Origin: Acidovorax sp. NCPPB 4044
Lineage (GTDB): Bacteria > Pseudomonadota > Gammaproteobacteria > Burkholderiales > Burkholderiaceae_C
Direction of reading: 5' to 3'
Assembly (NCBI RefSeq): GCF_028069655.1
Contig: NZ_JAMCOS010000001.1
Coordinates: 1,270,001-1,334,000, forward strand
DNA length: 64,000 nucleotides
In this document: one piece after another, positions 34,090-43,376 of the stretch
Layout of the letters: every line of letters begins with the position of its first letter
Position numbering within the stretch: the stretch's first letter is position 1
Notes under the pieces: model-generated
Databases searched by the model: none
What the model saw: the letters and a program-made list of their open reading frames with translations, nothing else
What the model was told of the DNA's origin: nothing
Program-made: the position numbers and the translations under genes

Positions 34090-34192
34090 GGGGCATCTCC
34101 TGGACTCGAAAGGCAAAGGCGGGAACGCGGCCGCGGGCGCGCTGCCCCGGCGGGCGGCACGGCCAGGGCGGACGCACTTCGGGCGTCGAGGC

Positions 34193-34633
34193 TCAGGCGA
34201 TGGGTGGCTTGGTGGCCTGCGCGGGCAGGGCGCTCGCGAAGCGAATGGCCGCCCGCGGCTTCAGCGTGTCGCGGTGGGGGCCGGCGGCCAGGCGCGCCGC
34301 GGGGGGCGCCATCACCGCGGTGTGGCAGACCTCGCAGTCGGCGCAGGCCGCGTGCGAGGCGTGGGGGGACTGGGGATCGCAGCCGGGGTCGCCGGGGTGG
34401 TCTGCCGCCGCCGCGTGGCAGGAGGGCAGCGCGGCCTGGACGTCTGCGCCGTGCGCGCCATGCGAGTCGGGCGCTGTTTCAGGCGCGTGGCCCGCATGCA
34501 GCGCCGCTGCCGCCTGCGCGGAAGGCACCGTGCCATGCAGCCCCCCGGCCGCCATCTGCGCCGCCATGGCCGGTGCCGTCAGGCCGCGCAGGGCCAGCAG
34601 CACGATCAGGGCAAGGAAGACGATGCGGCGCAT
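34193..34633 (-). CDS. Cys/His-rich exported protein (DUF2946-like), first gene of the copper cluster
   Basis: A 146-aa protein. The start at 34633 gives MRRIVFLALIVLLALRG with cleavage near PAMAAQ. The mature part is rich in His and Cys (HAGHAPE, SHGAHGAD, ASHAACADCEVCHTAV), which could bind several copper ions. The C-D-C-x-x-C-H block resembles DUF2946 proteins commonly found at copper loci; the match is by pattern only. It is the most upstream minus-strand gene of the cluster, so the promoter should lie in 34634-34772. Its stop is 103 bp before the FPRGH gene. Confidence 0.68.
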   Translation of the reverse strand: MRRIVFLALIVLLALRGLTAPAMAAQMAAGGLHGTVPSAQAAAALHAGHAPETAPDSHGAHGADVQAALPSCHAAAADHPGDPGCDPQSPHASHAACADCEVCHTAVMAPPAARLAAGPHRDTLKPRAAIRFASALPAQATKPPIA

Positions 34634-34772
34634 GGGCGGCAATGATAAGTGCGGAGCGCCGCAGACCGGCTCGAGAGCCTGCTGCGGCAGGAGGGTGAAC
34701 AACCCACGTCCGGTTTTTCCCGACCTGGGCCGTGGAGGTGTGGGGGACCACCGCGCACGTCAGAATGGCTCG

Positions 34773-34946
34773 ATGAAGTTGCCGCGTTTTTCTAGCGTGT
34801 TCGGCGGGTGCGCCGTCCTGTTCGGTTGGGGCTGCTGGGTTGTCGCCTACCTGTATGGGGCGTGGTGGTGGCTGGTGGTGTCCCTGATTCCGTACATGGT
34901 CTACCAGACCTTTTTCAACAGGGACGATGGCGGCCCCTCTCAGTAA
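34773..34946 (+). CDS. Small membrane protein (57 aa), hypothetical
   Basis: ATG at 34773, TAA at 34944-34946. The product is largely hydrophobic: two short membrane segments (FGGCAVLFGWGCWVVAYLYG and WWWLVVSLIPYMVYQ) followed by a charged end (FNRDDGGPSQ). Codon use is plausible and the frame is compact between two minus-strand genes. No strong Shine-Dalgarno is seen. Function unknown. Confidence 0.45.
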   Translation: MKLPRFSSVFGGCAVLFGWGCWVVAYLYGAWWWLVVSLIPYMVYQTFFNRDDGGPSQ

Positions 34947-34962
34947 GCCCCTGCTCGCCGCA

Positions 34963-35592
34963 TCACACGGCCATGTACCGCCCCGGCCGGTGGTTCATCG
35001 CCAGCACCAGGTTGAGCGCCACCGCGCCCACGATGGACCAGAGCACGCGGCCGGGCTCCACGGTGAACAGCGCCAGCAGCACGATGGTGCAGTCCACGCC
35101 CATCTGCACCTTGCCTGCGCGCCAGCCGTGGCGGTCCTGCAGGTAGAGCGCGAGGATGCCCACGCCGCCCAGGCTGCAGCGGTGGCGGAACAGCACGAGG
35201 AAGCCCGTGCCCACGATGAGCCCGCCGGCCACGGCCGCATAGAGCGGCTGCAGCGCCGACAGTTGCAGGAAGCGCGACTGCGCCTCGGTCATGACCGAGA
35301 GCAGCAGCACGGCCACGAAGGTCTTGACCGTGAAGGCGCGGCCCATCTTGCGCCAGGCCAGCCAGTAGAACGGCAGGTTCAGCAGGAAGAACCATTTGCC
35401 GAACCCCAGCCCCGTGGCGTAGTGCAGCAGGAAGGCGATGCCCGCCGTGCCGCCCGTGAGCAGCCCCGCGCTGGTGAAGAAGGCCACGCCGACCGAGATC
35501 AGCAGCACGCCCGTGAACAGGGCCAGGGTGTCTTCGGTGGTGGTGTGCGGGACCATGGGCGGGGCGGGCGGGGGGATGAGGGTCTGGCTCAT
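34963..35592 (-). CDS. YitT-family membrane protein (DUF161)
   Basis: A 209-aa inner-membrane protein. The start at 35592 gives MSQTLIPPPAPP, then the typical YitT beginning LFTGVLLISVGVAFFTSAGLLTGGTAGIAFLLHYATG. Five to six hydrophobic segments follow, with the conserved FFLLNLPFYWLAWRKMG and LFRHRCSLGGVGILALYLQDRHG. The family is widespread; transport of an unknown substrate is usually assumed. It is separated from the ATPase gene by 340 bp that hold hairpin-element copy 3. Confidence 0.85.
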   Translation of the reverse strand: MSQTLIPPPAPPMVPHTTTEDTLALFTGVLLISVGVAFFTSAGLLTGGTAGIAFLLHYATGLGFGKWFFLLNLPFYWLAWRKMGRAFTVKTFVAVLLLSVMTEAQSRFLQLSALQPLYAAVAGGLIVGTGFLVLFRHRCSLGGVGILALYLQDRHGWRAGKVQMGVDCTIVLLALFTVEPGRVLWSIVGAVALNLVLAMNHRPGRYMAV

Positions 35593-35933
35593 GGCGGGGT
35601 GGTCAGGCAGTACGGAGAGGGTGCGGTGGGCCGGTGCGGTGCGACCCGCCGGTGCCGGTCGGCCGCACCGCGCCGGCATGGGGCCCGGAATTGCAGCATG
35701 CGGCGCGGGCCGGTGGATTGCGGTGTATCAAAGGGCGCCAGCCGGCTGGACAGAGTTTGCTCTGTTTTTAATAGCAAACTATTCAATGGATACGGCGGCA
35801 TGGGTGCGATTCTAGGGTAAACCCAGGTGGTGCCGGTTCGGATCGCCGGGTTTCCGGGATGCGGCACGGCGCGGACGTGGAGCCCGCAGCAAGAACCACG
35901 CCACGGCCGCGGCGGCCGCCCTGCCGCCGCCGG
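35593..35933. other. Intergenic region with hairpin-element copy 3
   Basis: 340 bp between the YitT start and the CadA-type stop (both minus strand). Besides the element at 35754-35813 I see no gene and no clear terminator for the ATPase gene. The YitT promoter must lie here. Confidence 0.5.
35754..35813 (-). repeat. Dispersed hairpin element, copy 3
   Basis: On the minus strand: ATGCCGCCGTATCC, then ATTGAATAGTTTGCTATT and a degenerate 3' arm (CAGAGCA instead of AATAGCA). Orientation is the same as the flanking genes. It is the most diverged of the five copies in its hairpin. Confidence 0.82.
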
Positions 35934-38054
<2,121 letters not shown>

Positions 38055-38122
38055 GTTTTTTCCTTTTGAATGGGCGCGAAAGGGCGATTTCCGACAAGGG
38101 CCCGCAACGGGACCGTGCCATC

Positions 38123-38153
38123 ATTGAAAACCTTCAAGCCGCTTCAAGGTCAA
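38123..38153 (-). promoter_or_regulatory. MerR-type promoter and operator driving cadA
   Basis: On the minus strand, TTGACC (-35, 38148-38153) and TTCAAT (-10, 38123-38128) are separated by 19 bp, the over-long spacer typical of MerR-activated promoters. The spacer is centred on a 21-bp imperfect dyad at 38130-38150 with ACCTT/AAGGT ends. This is where CadR would bind and twist the DNA upon metal binding. Confidence 0.8.
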
Positions 38154-38156
38154 GCC

Positions 38157-38621
38157 GTGTCCGCTCCAAGCCCCTACCACCGTATCGGCGATGCCGCCCG
38201 ACTGTCGGGCGTGCCGGCCGCCAACATCCGCTATTACGAGAAGGAGGGGCTGCTGCCCGCCCAGGCCCGCGCCGACAACCGCTACCGCCTCTACAGCGAC
38301 GACGAGATCCACCGCCTGCGCTTCATCCGCCTGTGCCGCGCGATGGACATGTCGCTCGAAGAGGTGCGCACGCTGCTCTCGCTGGGCCGCGGCCCGGGCT
38401 CGGCCGCCGACCATGCCGCCTGCGCCACCGTGGACGAGCACCTGCTGCACGTGCGCACCCGCCTGCAGGAACTGCAGGCCCTGGAGGCGCAGCTGCTGTC
38501 GCTGCGCGGGCGCTGCGACGGCGCAGATGGCAGCCCCTGCCGCGTGATCGACGCGCTGCACGCGCGCGCCGATGCCCAGCCCCTGCCGTCGCCCGAGCCG
38601 CTCGCGCGCCGGCACGTGTGA
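38157..38621 (+). CDS. cadR: MerR-family metal-responsive regulator (CadR/PbrR-like)
   Basis: A 154-aa regulator, taking the GTG at 38157 as start; an upstream ATG at 38070 would add 29 unlikely residues and overlap the operator. The winged helix is YHRIGDAARLSGVPAANIRYYEKEGLL, the dimer helix is VDEHLLHVRTRLQELQALEAQL. Cys89, Cys120 and Cys128 correspond in spacing to the three metal-binding Cys of CadR and PbrR (Cd/Pb/Zn sensing); CueR-like proteins would have only the last pair. It is divergent from cadA and separated from it by 102 bp containing the MerR-type promoter. It is followed by hairpin-element copy 4. Confidence 0.9.
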   Translation: MSAPSPYHRIGDAARLSGVPAANIRYYEKEGLLPAQARADNRYRLYSDDEIHRLRFIRLCRAMDMSLEEVRTLLSLGRGPGSAADHAACATVDEHLLHVRTRLQELQALEAQLLSLRGRCDGADGSPCRVIDALHARADAQPLPSPEPLARRHV

Positions 38622-38637
38622 ATCGCCATGATCGGAG

Positions 38638-38694
38638 TGCTATTTGTTTGATAGCAAACTATTAAATGGAATCGGCGGCATGAGGCGCTTTTCA
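38638..38694 (-). repeat. Dispersed hairpin element, copy 4
   Basis: On the minus strand: GAAAAGCGCCTC, then ATGCCGCCGATTCC, then ATTTAATAGTTTGCTAT and the closing arm ATAGCA (6-bp arms). It lies between the cadR stop and the mlaE-type start, and its GAAAAG end abuts the ATG at 38694. Confidence 0.86.
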
Positions 38695-39536
38695 TGCCTG
38701 ATGCGGAGTGGGCGTGGGCACACGGGGGCGGGCGCATGACGGCGCGCACCGATGTCCTGCCCGCGCTGCCGGACCGGCTCTGGCGCGGCGCGCGCGGCTG
38801 GGCGTTGGCGTGGTGGCGCATCGTGCACCTGGGGGCCGTGGTGGCGGTGCTCATGCTCTCGCCGTCGAGCTACGGCCGCGCCACGCGCGCACGCCTCGCG
38901 CGGCACATGTACCTGGACACGGCTCCCATCCTGCTGGGCTTCACGGCGCTGGCCGCGCTGCTGTGCCTGGTGATCACGCGCATCGTGGTGGTCACGGCGC
39001 TGAGCTACGGCCTCTCGCGCTACGCGCTGGAGATGGTGGTGCGGGTGCTGGTGCTCGAACTCATCCCGCTCACGGCGGCGCTCTTCGTGGCGCTGCGCAC
39101 CACCATCCCGGGCGGCACGCAGCTCGCGCTGCTGCGGCTGTCGGGTCACTGGGAGGCGCTGCGCGCGCGCGGCGCCGACCCGGTGCGCGTGGAGCTGCTG
39201 CCGCGCGTGGTCGCGGGCATCTATGCCTGCATCACGCTCGCGGCACTTTCCTGCGTGGTGGCGCTCGTCATGGCCTACCTGGGCGTCTACGGCGCCAACA
39301 CGGCGGGGCTGCCGGCCTATACGCGCATGTTCGGGCAGGTGTTCACGCCGCCCGTCACGCTGGTGTTCGCGCTCAAGACGCTGCTGTTCAGCCTGGCCGT
39401 GGCGCTCATCCCCATGGCCGCGGGCCTGCACGCCACCGGTGACCCGCGCGCCCGCTCCGAGCTGGGCGGCTTCGCCCGCATGTTCGCCGTGCTGCTGCTG
39501 ATCGAGGTCGCCTCGCTCATGGGCAACTACTACTGA
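38694..39536 (+). CDS. mlaE: MlaE-family lipid ABC transporter permease
   Basis: A 280-aa inner-membrane permease of the Mla/MCE lipid-transport type. The family core is clear: LDTAPILLGFTALAALLCLVITRIVV, then LVLELIPLTAALFVALRTTIPGGTQLALL and GADPVRVELLPRVVAGIYACITLAALSCVVAL, ending in KTLLFSLAVALIPMAAGL. MlaE proteins are ~260 aa; an internal ATG at 38736 (MTARTDVLPAL) is an equally good start and would shorten the N-terminus to family length. The MlaD-type gene follows by 34 bp. The matching ATPase gene (mlaF) is not present next to it, which is unusual. Confidence 0.85.
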   Translation: MPDAEWAWAHGGGRMTARTDVLPALPDRLWRGARGWALAWWRIVHLGAVVAVLMLSPSSYGRATRARLARHMYLDTAPILLGFTALAALLCLVITRIVVVTALSYGLSRYALEMVVRVLVLELIPLTAALFVALRTTIPGGTQLALLRLSGHWEALRARGADPVRVELLPRVVAGIYACITLAALSCVVALVMAYLGVYGANTAGLPAYTRMFGQVFTPPVTLVFALKTLLFSLAVALIPMAAGLHATGDPRARSELGGFARMFAVLLLIEVASLMGNYY

Positions 39537-39570
39537 CCTCTCCAGAACCCACCCCTTTCCGGACCGCCCC

Positions 39571-40572
39571 ATGAACGATCCCCGCCCCGAACCCCCGCCC
39601 CCGCCGGCGGATTCCACCGAGGCGCTGCTGCGCCCCGTGTCGCACCTGGAGCGCAAGGCCGCCGCGCTGCTGCTCTTCACGCTCGCGCTGATCGTCGGCT
39701 CGGGGCTGTACCTGCTCTATGCGCGCGGCGTGTTCGAGCCCACGCAGCAGCTCGTGCTCACAGCCGACGATTCCGAGGGCGTGGTCGCCGGCATGGACGT
39801 GACCTTCTCGGGCTTTCCCATCGGGCGCGTGCGCCGCACCGAACTGTCGGACGACGGCAACGTGCGCATCCTGGTCGACGTGCCGCGCAAGGACGCGCAC
39901 TGGCTGCGCGAATCGAGCGTGTTCACGCTGGTGCGCGGCATCGTGGGCGGCACCACCATCAAGGCCTACAGCGGCATCCTGACCGACCCGCCGCTGCCCG
40001 ACGGCGCCGTGCGCCCGGTGCTGCGCGGCGACGCCACGGCCGAGATCCCGCAGCTCATGTCGGCCGCGCGCGAGCTGCTGTCCAACCTGCAGGCCATGAC
40101 CGCGCAGGACGCGGCCCTGGGCGGCACGCTCGCCAACGTGCGCACGCTGACCGAGCGGCTCAACGCGCCCGGCGGCGCGCTCGGCGTGCTCATGGGCAGC
40201 GACGCCGAGGCGAAGAAGATCGCCACCACGCTGGACCGCACCAACCAATTGCTGGCGCGCATCGACGGCATGGCCGCCAAGGCCGACCGGCAGGTGTTCG
40301 GCGCGGCCGGCGAGGCGGGCCTGGTGGCCGACGTGCGCAGCACCGTGGTCCAGCTGAACGGCCTGCTGGCCGACACGCGCCAGAGCCTGGCCAAGGTGGA
40401 CGCCGTGCTGGCCGAGGCCCAGGCCATCGGCGCCAATGCGCGCGAGGCCACCACCGACCTGGGCGCGCTGCGCGCCGACGTGGAGAGCAACCTGCGCAAG
40501 GTCGAGGGCCTGGTCAACGAAATCCAGCGCAAATGGCCTTTCGCGCGAGACACGGAGATCAAGCTGCCATGA
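39571..40572 (+). CDS. mlaD: MCE-domain (MlaD-type) lipid-binding protein
   Basis: A 333-aa periplasmic protein anchored by one N-terminal membrane segment (about residues 33-52). The MCE domain follows (LTADDSEGVVAGMDVTFSGFPIGRVRRTEL to VRGIVGGTTIKAYSG), about residues 58-140. A long helical coiled region, with TLDRTNQLLARID and TRQSLAKVDAVLAEAQAI, extends to the C-terminus and would form the periplasmic needle or platform seen in larger MCE proteins. It overlaps the following lipoprotein gene by ATGA and belongs to one transcription unit with the permease. Confidence 0.87.
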   Translation: MNDPRPEPPPPPADSTEALLRPVSHLERKAAALLLFTLALIVGSGLYLLYARGVFEPTQQLVLTADDSEGVVAGMDVTFSGFPIGRVRRTELSDDGNVRILVDVPRKDAHWLRESSVFTLVRGIVGGTTIKAYSGILTDPPLPDGAVRPVLRGDATAEIPQLMSAARELLSNLQAMTAQDAALGGTLANVRTLTERLNAPGGALGVLMGSDAEAKKIATTLDRTNQLLARIDGMAAKADRQVFGAAGEAGLVADVRSTVVQLNGLLADTRQSLAKVDAVLAEAQAIGANAREATTDLGALRADVESNLRKVEGLVNEIQRKWPFARDTEIKLP

Positions 40573-41276
40573 CGACGACGCCCTTCGATGCTTCGACTTC
40601 CCGCCGCGCTGTCGGCGGCAGCCGTGCCCTGGTGGCCATGGCGCTGTGCGCGGCCATCGGCACGCTGGCGAGCGGCTGCGCGCAACGCCCGGCCGTGCCC
40701 GAATGGCAGATGAATGCCCATGGCGCGGCCGACAAGGCCACCGAGGCCTACCTCTCGGGCGCCGACCGCGTGGCCGCGCAGGAATGGCGGCGCGCGCGCT
40801 CCGAGGTGGCGCGCACCGCGCGGCCGGATCTGCTTGCGCGGGTGGTGCTGCTGGAGTGCGCCGCACGCGTCGCCAGCCTCGCGCCGGCCGGCTGCGCCGA
40901 TTTCGAGCCGCTGCGCGCCGATGCCGCGCCCGCCGAACGCGCCTATGCCGATTACCTGGCCGGCCGTGCCGACCCGGCCGCCGCAGCGCTGCTGCCGCCG
41001 GCCCAGCAGTCCGTGCAGACCGCCGGCCCGTCGGCGCTGCCGGCAGTGGGCGATCCGCTGGCGCGGCTGGTGGCTGCGGGCGCGTTGATGGTGCAGGGCA
41101 GGGCGACGCCGGAGGTCGCTCGCCTGGCCATCGAGGCCGCATCCGCGCAGGGCTGGCGGCGGCCGCTCATGGCCTGGTTGTCATGGGCGGCGGACCGGGC
41201 CGCCGAACGTGGCGACGCCGCCGAGGCCGAAGGCCTGCGGCGGCGCCTGGAAGTGCTGGAGCGCAGCGGTGGCTGA
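40569..41276 (+). CDS. Helical lipoprotein of the MlaE/MlaD unit
   Basis: A 235-aa protein. The start at 40569 overlaps the mlaD-type stop (ATGA). The signal peptide ends in a lipobox (LASGC). The rest is Ala/Arg-rich and helical, with EWRRARSEVARTARPDLLARVVLLECAARV and EGLRRRLEVLERSGG at the end. It is not the PqiC/ABC_trans_aux fold as far as I can tell. Its coupling to MCE genes suggests it completes the lipid-transport complex at the outer membrane; this is inference from position. Confidence 0.65.
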   Translation: MTTTPFDASTSRRAVGGSRALVAMALCAAIGTLASGCAQRPAVPEWQMNAHGAADKATEAYLSGADRVAAQEWRRARSEVARTARPDLLARVVLLECAARVASLAPAGCADFEPLRADAAPAERAYADYLAGRADPAAAALLPPAQQSVQTAGPSALPAVGDPLARLVAAGALMVQGRATPEVARLAIEAASAQGWRRPLMAWLSWAADRAAERGDAAEAEGLRRRLEVLERSGG

Positions 41277-41381
41277 ACAGGGCCTGGTCGCGGCGCGGCG
41301 GGAAAGGATCGCGTACTGAAAGGGGTAGAAAGGGGCGGGGCAGGCTGCGGGCTGTGGGGGGCCCAGCGGCCCGGCGCGCTG

Positions 41382-41564
41382 TCAGGGGTTGATCGGATCG
41401 CCCGGCAGGATCTGCTCCAGGTGCGCTGGAATGTTCACCAGCGAATCGGCCGCCTGCACGGCTTCATCGGGCACGAGGTTCATGGCCGTGGCCGCCACCG
41501 CCAGCAACACCGTGGCGGTGAAGGCAACGAACGCGCGGGGGCCATTCAAGCGGTTGCGTTTCAT
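41382..41564 (-). CDS. Small exported protein (60 aa), unknown function
   Basis: The start at 41564 has an excellent AAGGAG site 6 bp upstream, which decides it over longer frames. The 60-aa product has a basic head (MKRNRLNGPR), a hydrophobic core (AFVAFTATVLLAVAATA) and a short acidic tail (VPDEAVQAADSLVNIPAHLEQILPGD in outline). It looks exported or membrane-anchored. No family recognised. It lies alone between the lipid-transport genes and nnr. Confidence 0.55.
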   Translation of the reverse strand: MKRNRLNGPRAFVAFTATVLLAVAATAMNLVPDEAVQAADSLVNIPAHLEQILPGDPINP

Positions 41565-41751
41565 GGCGGTCTCCTTGCAGCAGCGGAAATTTGGGGGGTG
41601 GGGGCACGCAATGCGTGCGGGAATGAACGCATTACATCGCCGCGCCCCGTCATTCGTCTGTCGGACGGGCGCGCGTGGACGTGTGCTGCAACGGGAGTTA
41701 CCCTTGGTTGCGTGCTCTCGCCTTGAACCCGTCCGAAGTGCCGGTCGTGGC

Positions 41752-43290
41752 TCAGCAGGGTGACAGGTGGCGGGCCAATTCCGAAGCCGTGAGCGGCCGG
41801 CCTGCAGGCCACCGGTCGGCTGCCAGGCCATGCGCGTGGCACGCGGCGCGGGCCGCCTCGAAAGCCGCTCCGGCTCCCCCGGGCCGGGCCGCCCAGGCGG
41901 CCCCCAGGAAACCTGCGAGCACGTCGCCCGTTCCTCCCGTGGCCAGGCGTGCGTTGCCGGTCGGGTTGATGTGCACGACCTGGCCCGGCGCGGCGATGGC
42001 GCTGCCCGATCCCTTGAGCACCACCACGCACCGGAAGCGGTCGGCCAGCGCCTGCGCCGCACCCAGGCGGTCGGCCTGCACGGCCGCCGTGTCCCTGCCG
42101 AGCAGCCGGGCCGCCTCCAGCGGATGCGGCGTGAGCACGGTCGGGTTCGCGCCATGGCGGGCCTCGCGGGCCTGCAACTGCGAGGCCAAAGCGGCGTCGG
42201 ACGCTACGGCGTTGAGGCCGTCCGCATCGAGCACCAGCCGCGGCGCCCCGGACAGCACGCGCGGCAGTACGCGGCGGACGGCCTGCCCGCCGCCGCAGCC
42301 GCACACCACCGTCGCGTTGTCCATCTCGAGTGCGTCGAAGCGGCGCAGCATGGCTTCGGGCTGAAGCGGGTCCACCGCGAGGGCATCGGCGCCATCGCCG
42401 TCCAGCAGCGCCACCAGAACGCGGCCTGCGCCTCCGTGCAGCGCCGCCGAGGCGGCCAGCAGCGCAGCGCCGGTCATGCCCATGCCCCGGGCTCCGAGGG
42501 GCTCGCCCCCGACCACCGCCACATCGCCGTAGCTGCCCTTGTGGGAGGCATGTGCGCGGCGGGCGGGCATGCCCGGCCCGGAGAGCCAGGCTGTGGCGGC
42601 TGCCTCGGCGGCATCCACGCCCAGGCTGTCCAGCCATACATGGCCTGCGGCGTCGCGCCCCACGCCGGTGAACCAGCCGGGCTTGGCGGTGAGCAGGCCG
42701 AGCGTGTGGCGCGGCGCTGCCGAAGGGGCCTGCTCGAGCTCCAGGCCGGGAAGGTACTGGCCCGTGTCGGCCTGCAATCCAGAAGGCCCGTCCACGCAGA
42801 GCACGGGCGCGGCGCTGCCGCGCACCGCGTGCAACAGCGCCTGCAGCCGGGGATCGGGCGGGCGTGCACCGTCCGGCCGGGCCGCGAGGCCGATGCCCAG
42901 CAGTGCATCGATGCACAGGTCGTCGGCGCCCAGGCCGTCGGGCGCACCGTCGATGCATGGCACGCCGGCTGACCGCACCCGCTCCCAGGCATGCCGGGCA
43001 TCGGCCGGCGCCGTGTCCGCGCTGCCGAGCCAGCTCACCTGCACCGCGAGGCCGTGGCGGTGCAGGCGCAGCGCGGCTTCCAGGCCATCGCCCCCGTTAT
43101 TGCCGGCCCCGCAGGCGATCCAGACGCGCCGCGCATGCGGGGCCACGGCCAGAGCCAGCCGCGCCACGGCCTGCCCGGCACGCTCCATCAGCGTGTAAGG
43201 GGCCAGGGCGTCCATCGCGGTGCGTTCGATGCGGCGCGTGGCGACGACGCCGAAAAGGGCGTGCGGGGTGTCGGAGATGATGCGGTGCAT
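41752..43290 (-). CDS. nnr: Bifunctional NAD(P)HX repair enzyme (epimerase + dehydratase)
   Basis: A 512-aa fusion that repairs damaged hydrated NADH and NADPH. N-terminal part: YjeF-N/NnrE epimerase with ERAGQAVARLAL, ACGAGNNGGDGLEAALRL and LCIDALLGIGL. C-terminal part (from about residue 240): NnrD ADP-dependent dehydratase of the ribokinase-like fold, with HKGSYGDVAVVGG, GGAGRVLVALL, VLTPHPLEAARLLG and the catalytic ATGGTGDVLAGFLGA. Length matches E. coli Nnr (515 aa). The start at 43290 (MHRIISDTPHALF) gives the usual N-terminus. It lies 86 bp after the dadA-like gene on the same strand. Confidence 0.93.
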   Translation of the reverse strand: MHRIISDTPHALFGVVATRRIERTAMDALAPYTLMERAGQAVARLALAVAPHARRVWIACGAGNNGGDGLEAALRLHRHGLAVQVSWLGSADTAPADARHAWERVRSAGVPCIDGAPDGLGADDLCIDALLGIGLAARPDGARPPDPRLQALLHAVRGSAAPVLCVDGPSGLQADTGQYLPGLELEQAPSAAPRHTLGLLTAKPGWFTGVGRDAAGHVWLDSLGVDAAEAAATAWLSGPGMPARRAHASHKGSYGDVAVVGGEPLGARGMGMTGAALLAASAALHGGAGRVLVALLDGDGADALAVDPLQPEAMLRRFDALEMDNATVVCGCGGGQAVRRVLPRVLSGAPRLVLDADGLNAVASDAALASQLQAREARHGANPTVLTPHPLEAARLLGRDTAAVQADRLGAAQALADRFRCVVVLKGSGSAIAAPGQVVHINPTGNARLATGGTGDVLAGFLGAAWAARPGGAGAAFEAARAACHAHGLAADRWPAGRPLTASELARHLSPC

Positions 43291-43376
43291 GGGGAGTTCG
43301 GGAAAGCGGGCCGTAATGCCTCCGGGCATTGTGGCGCCGCGCCGCCGGCCGCCTGTGTGGCCCGCCCCTTCAGGAA

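Noticed and set aside
38070..38156. ATG at 38070 as start of the MerR-family regulator
   Set aside because: It would add 29 residues not seen in the family and place coding sequence over the cadA promoter and operator.
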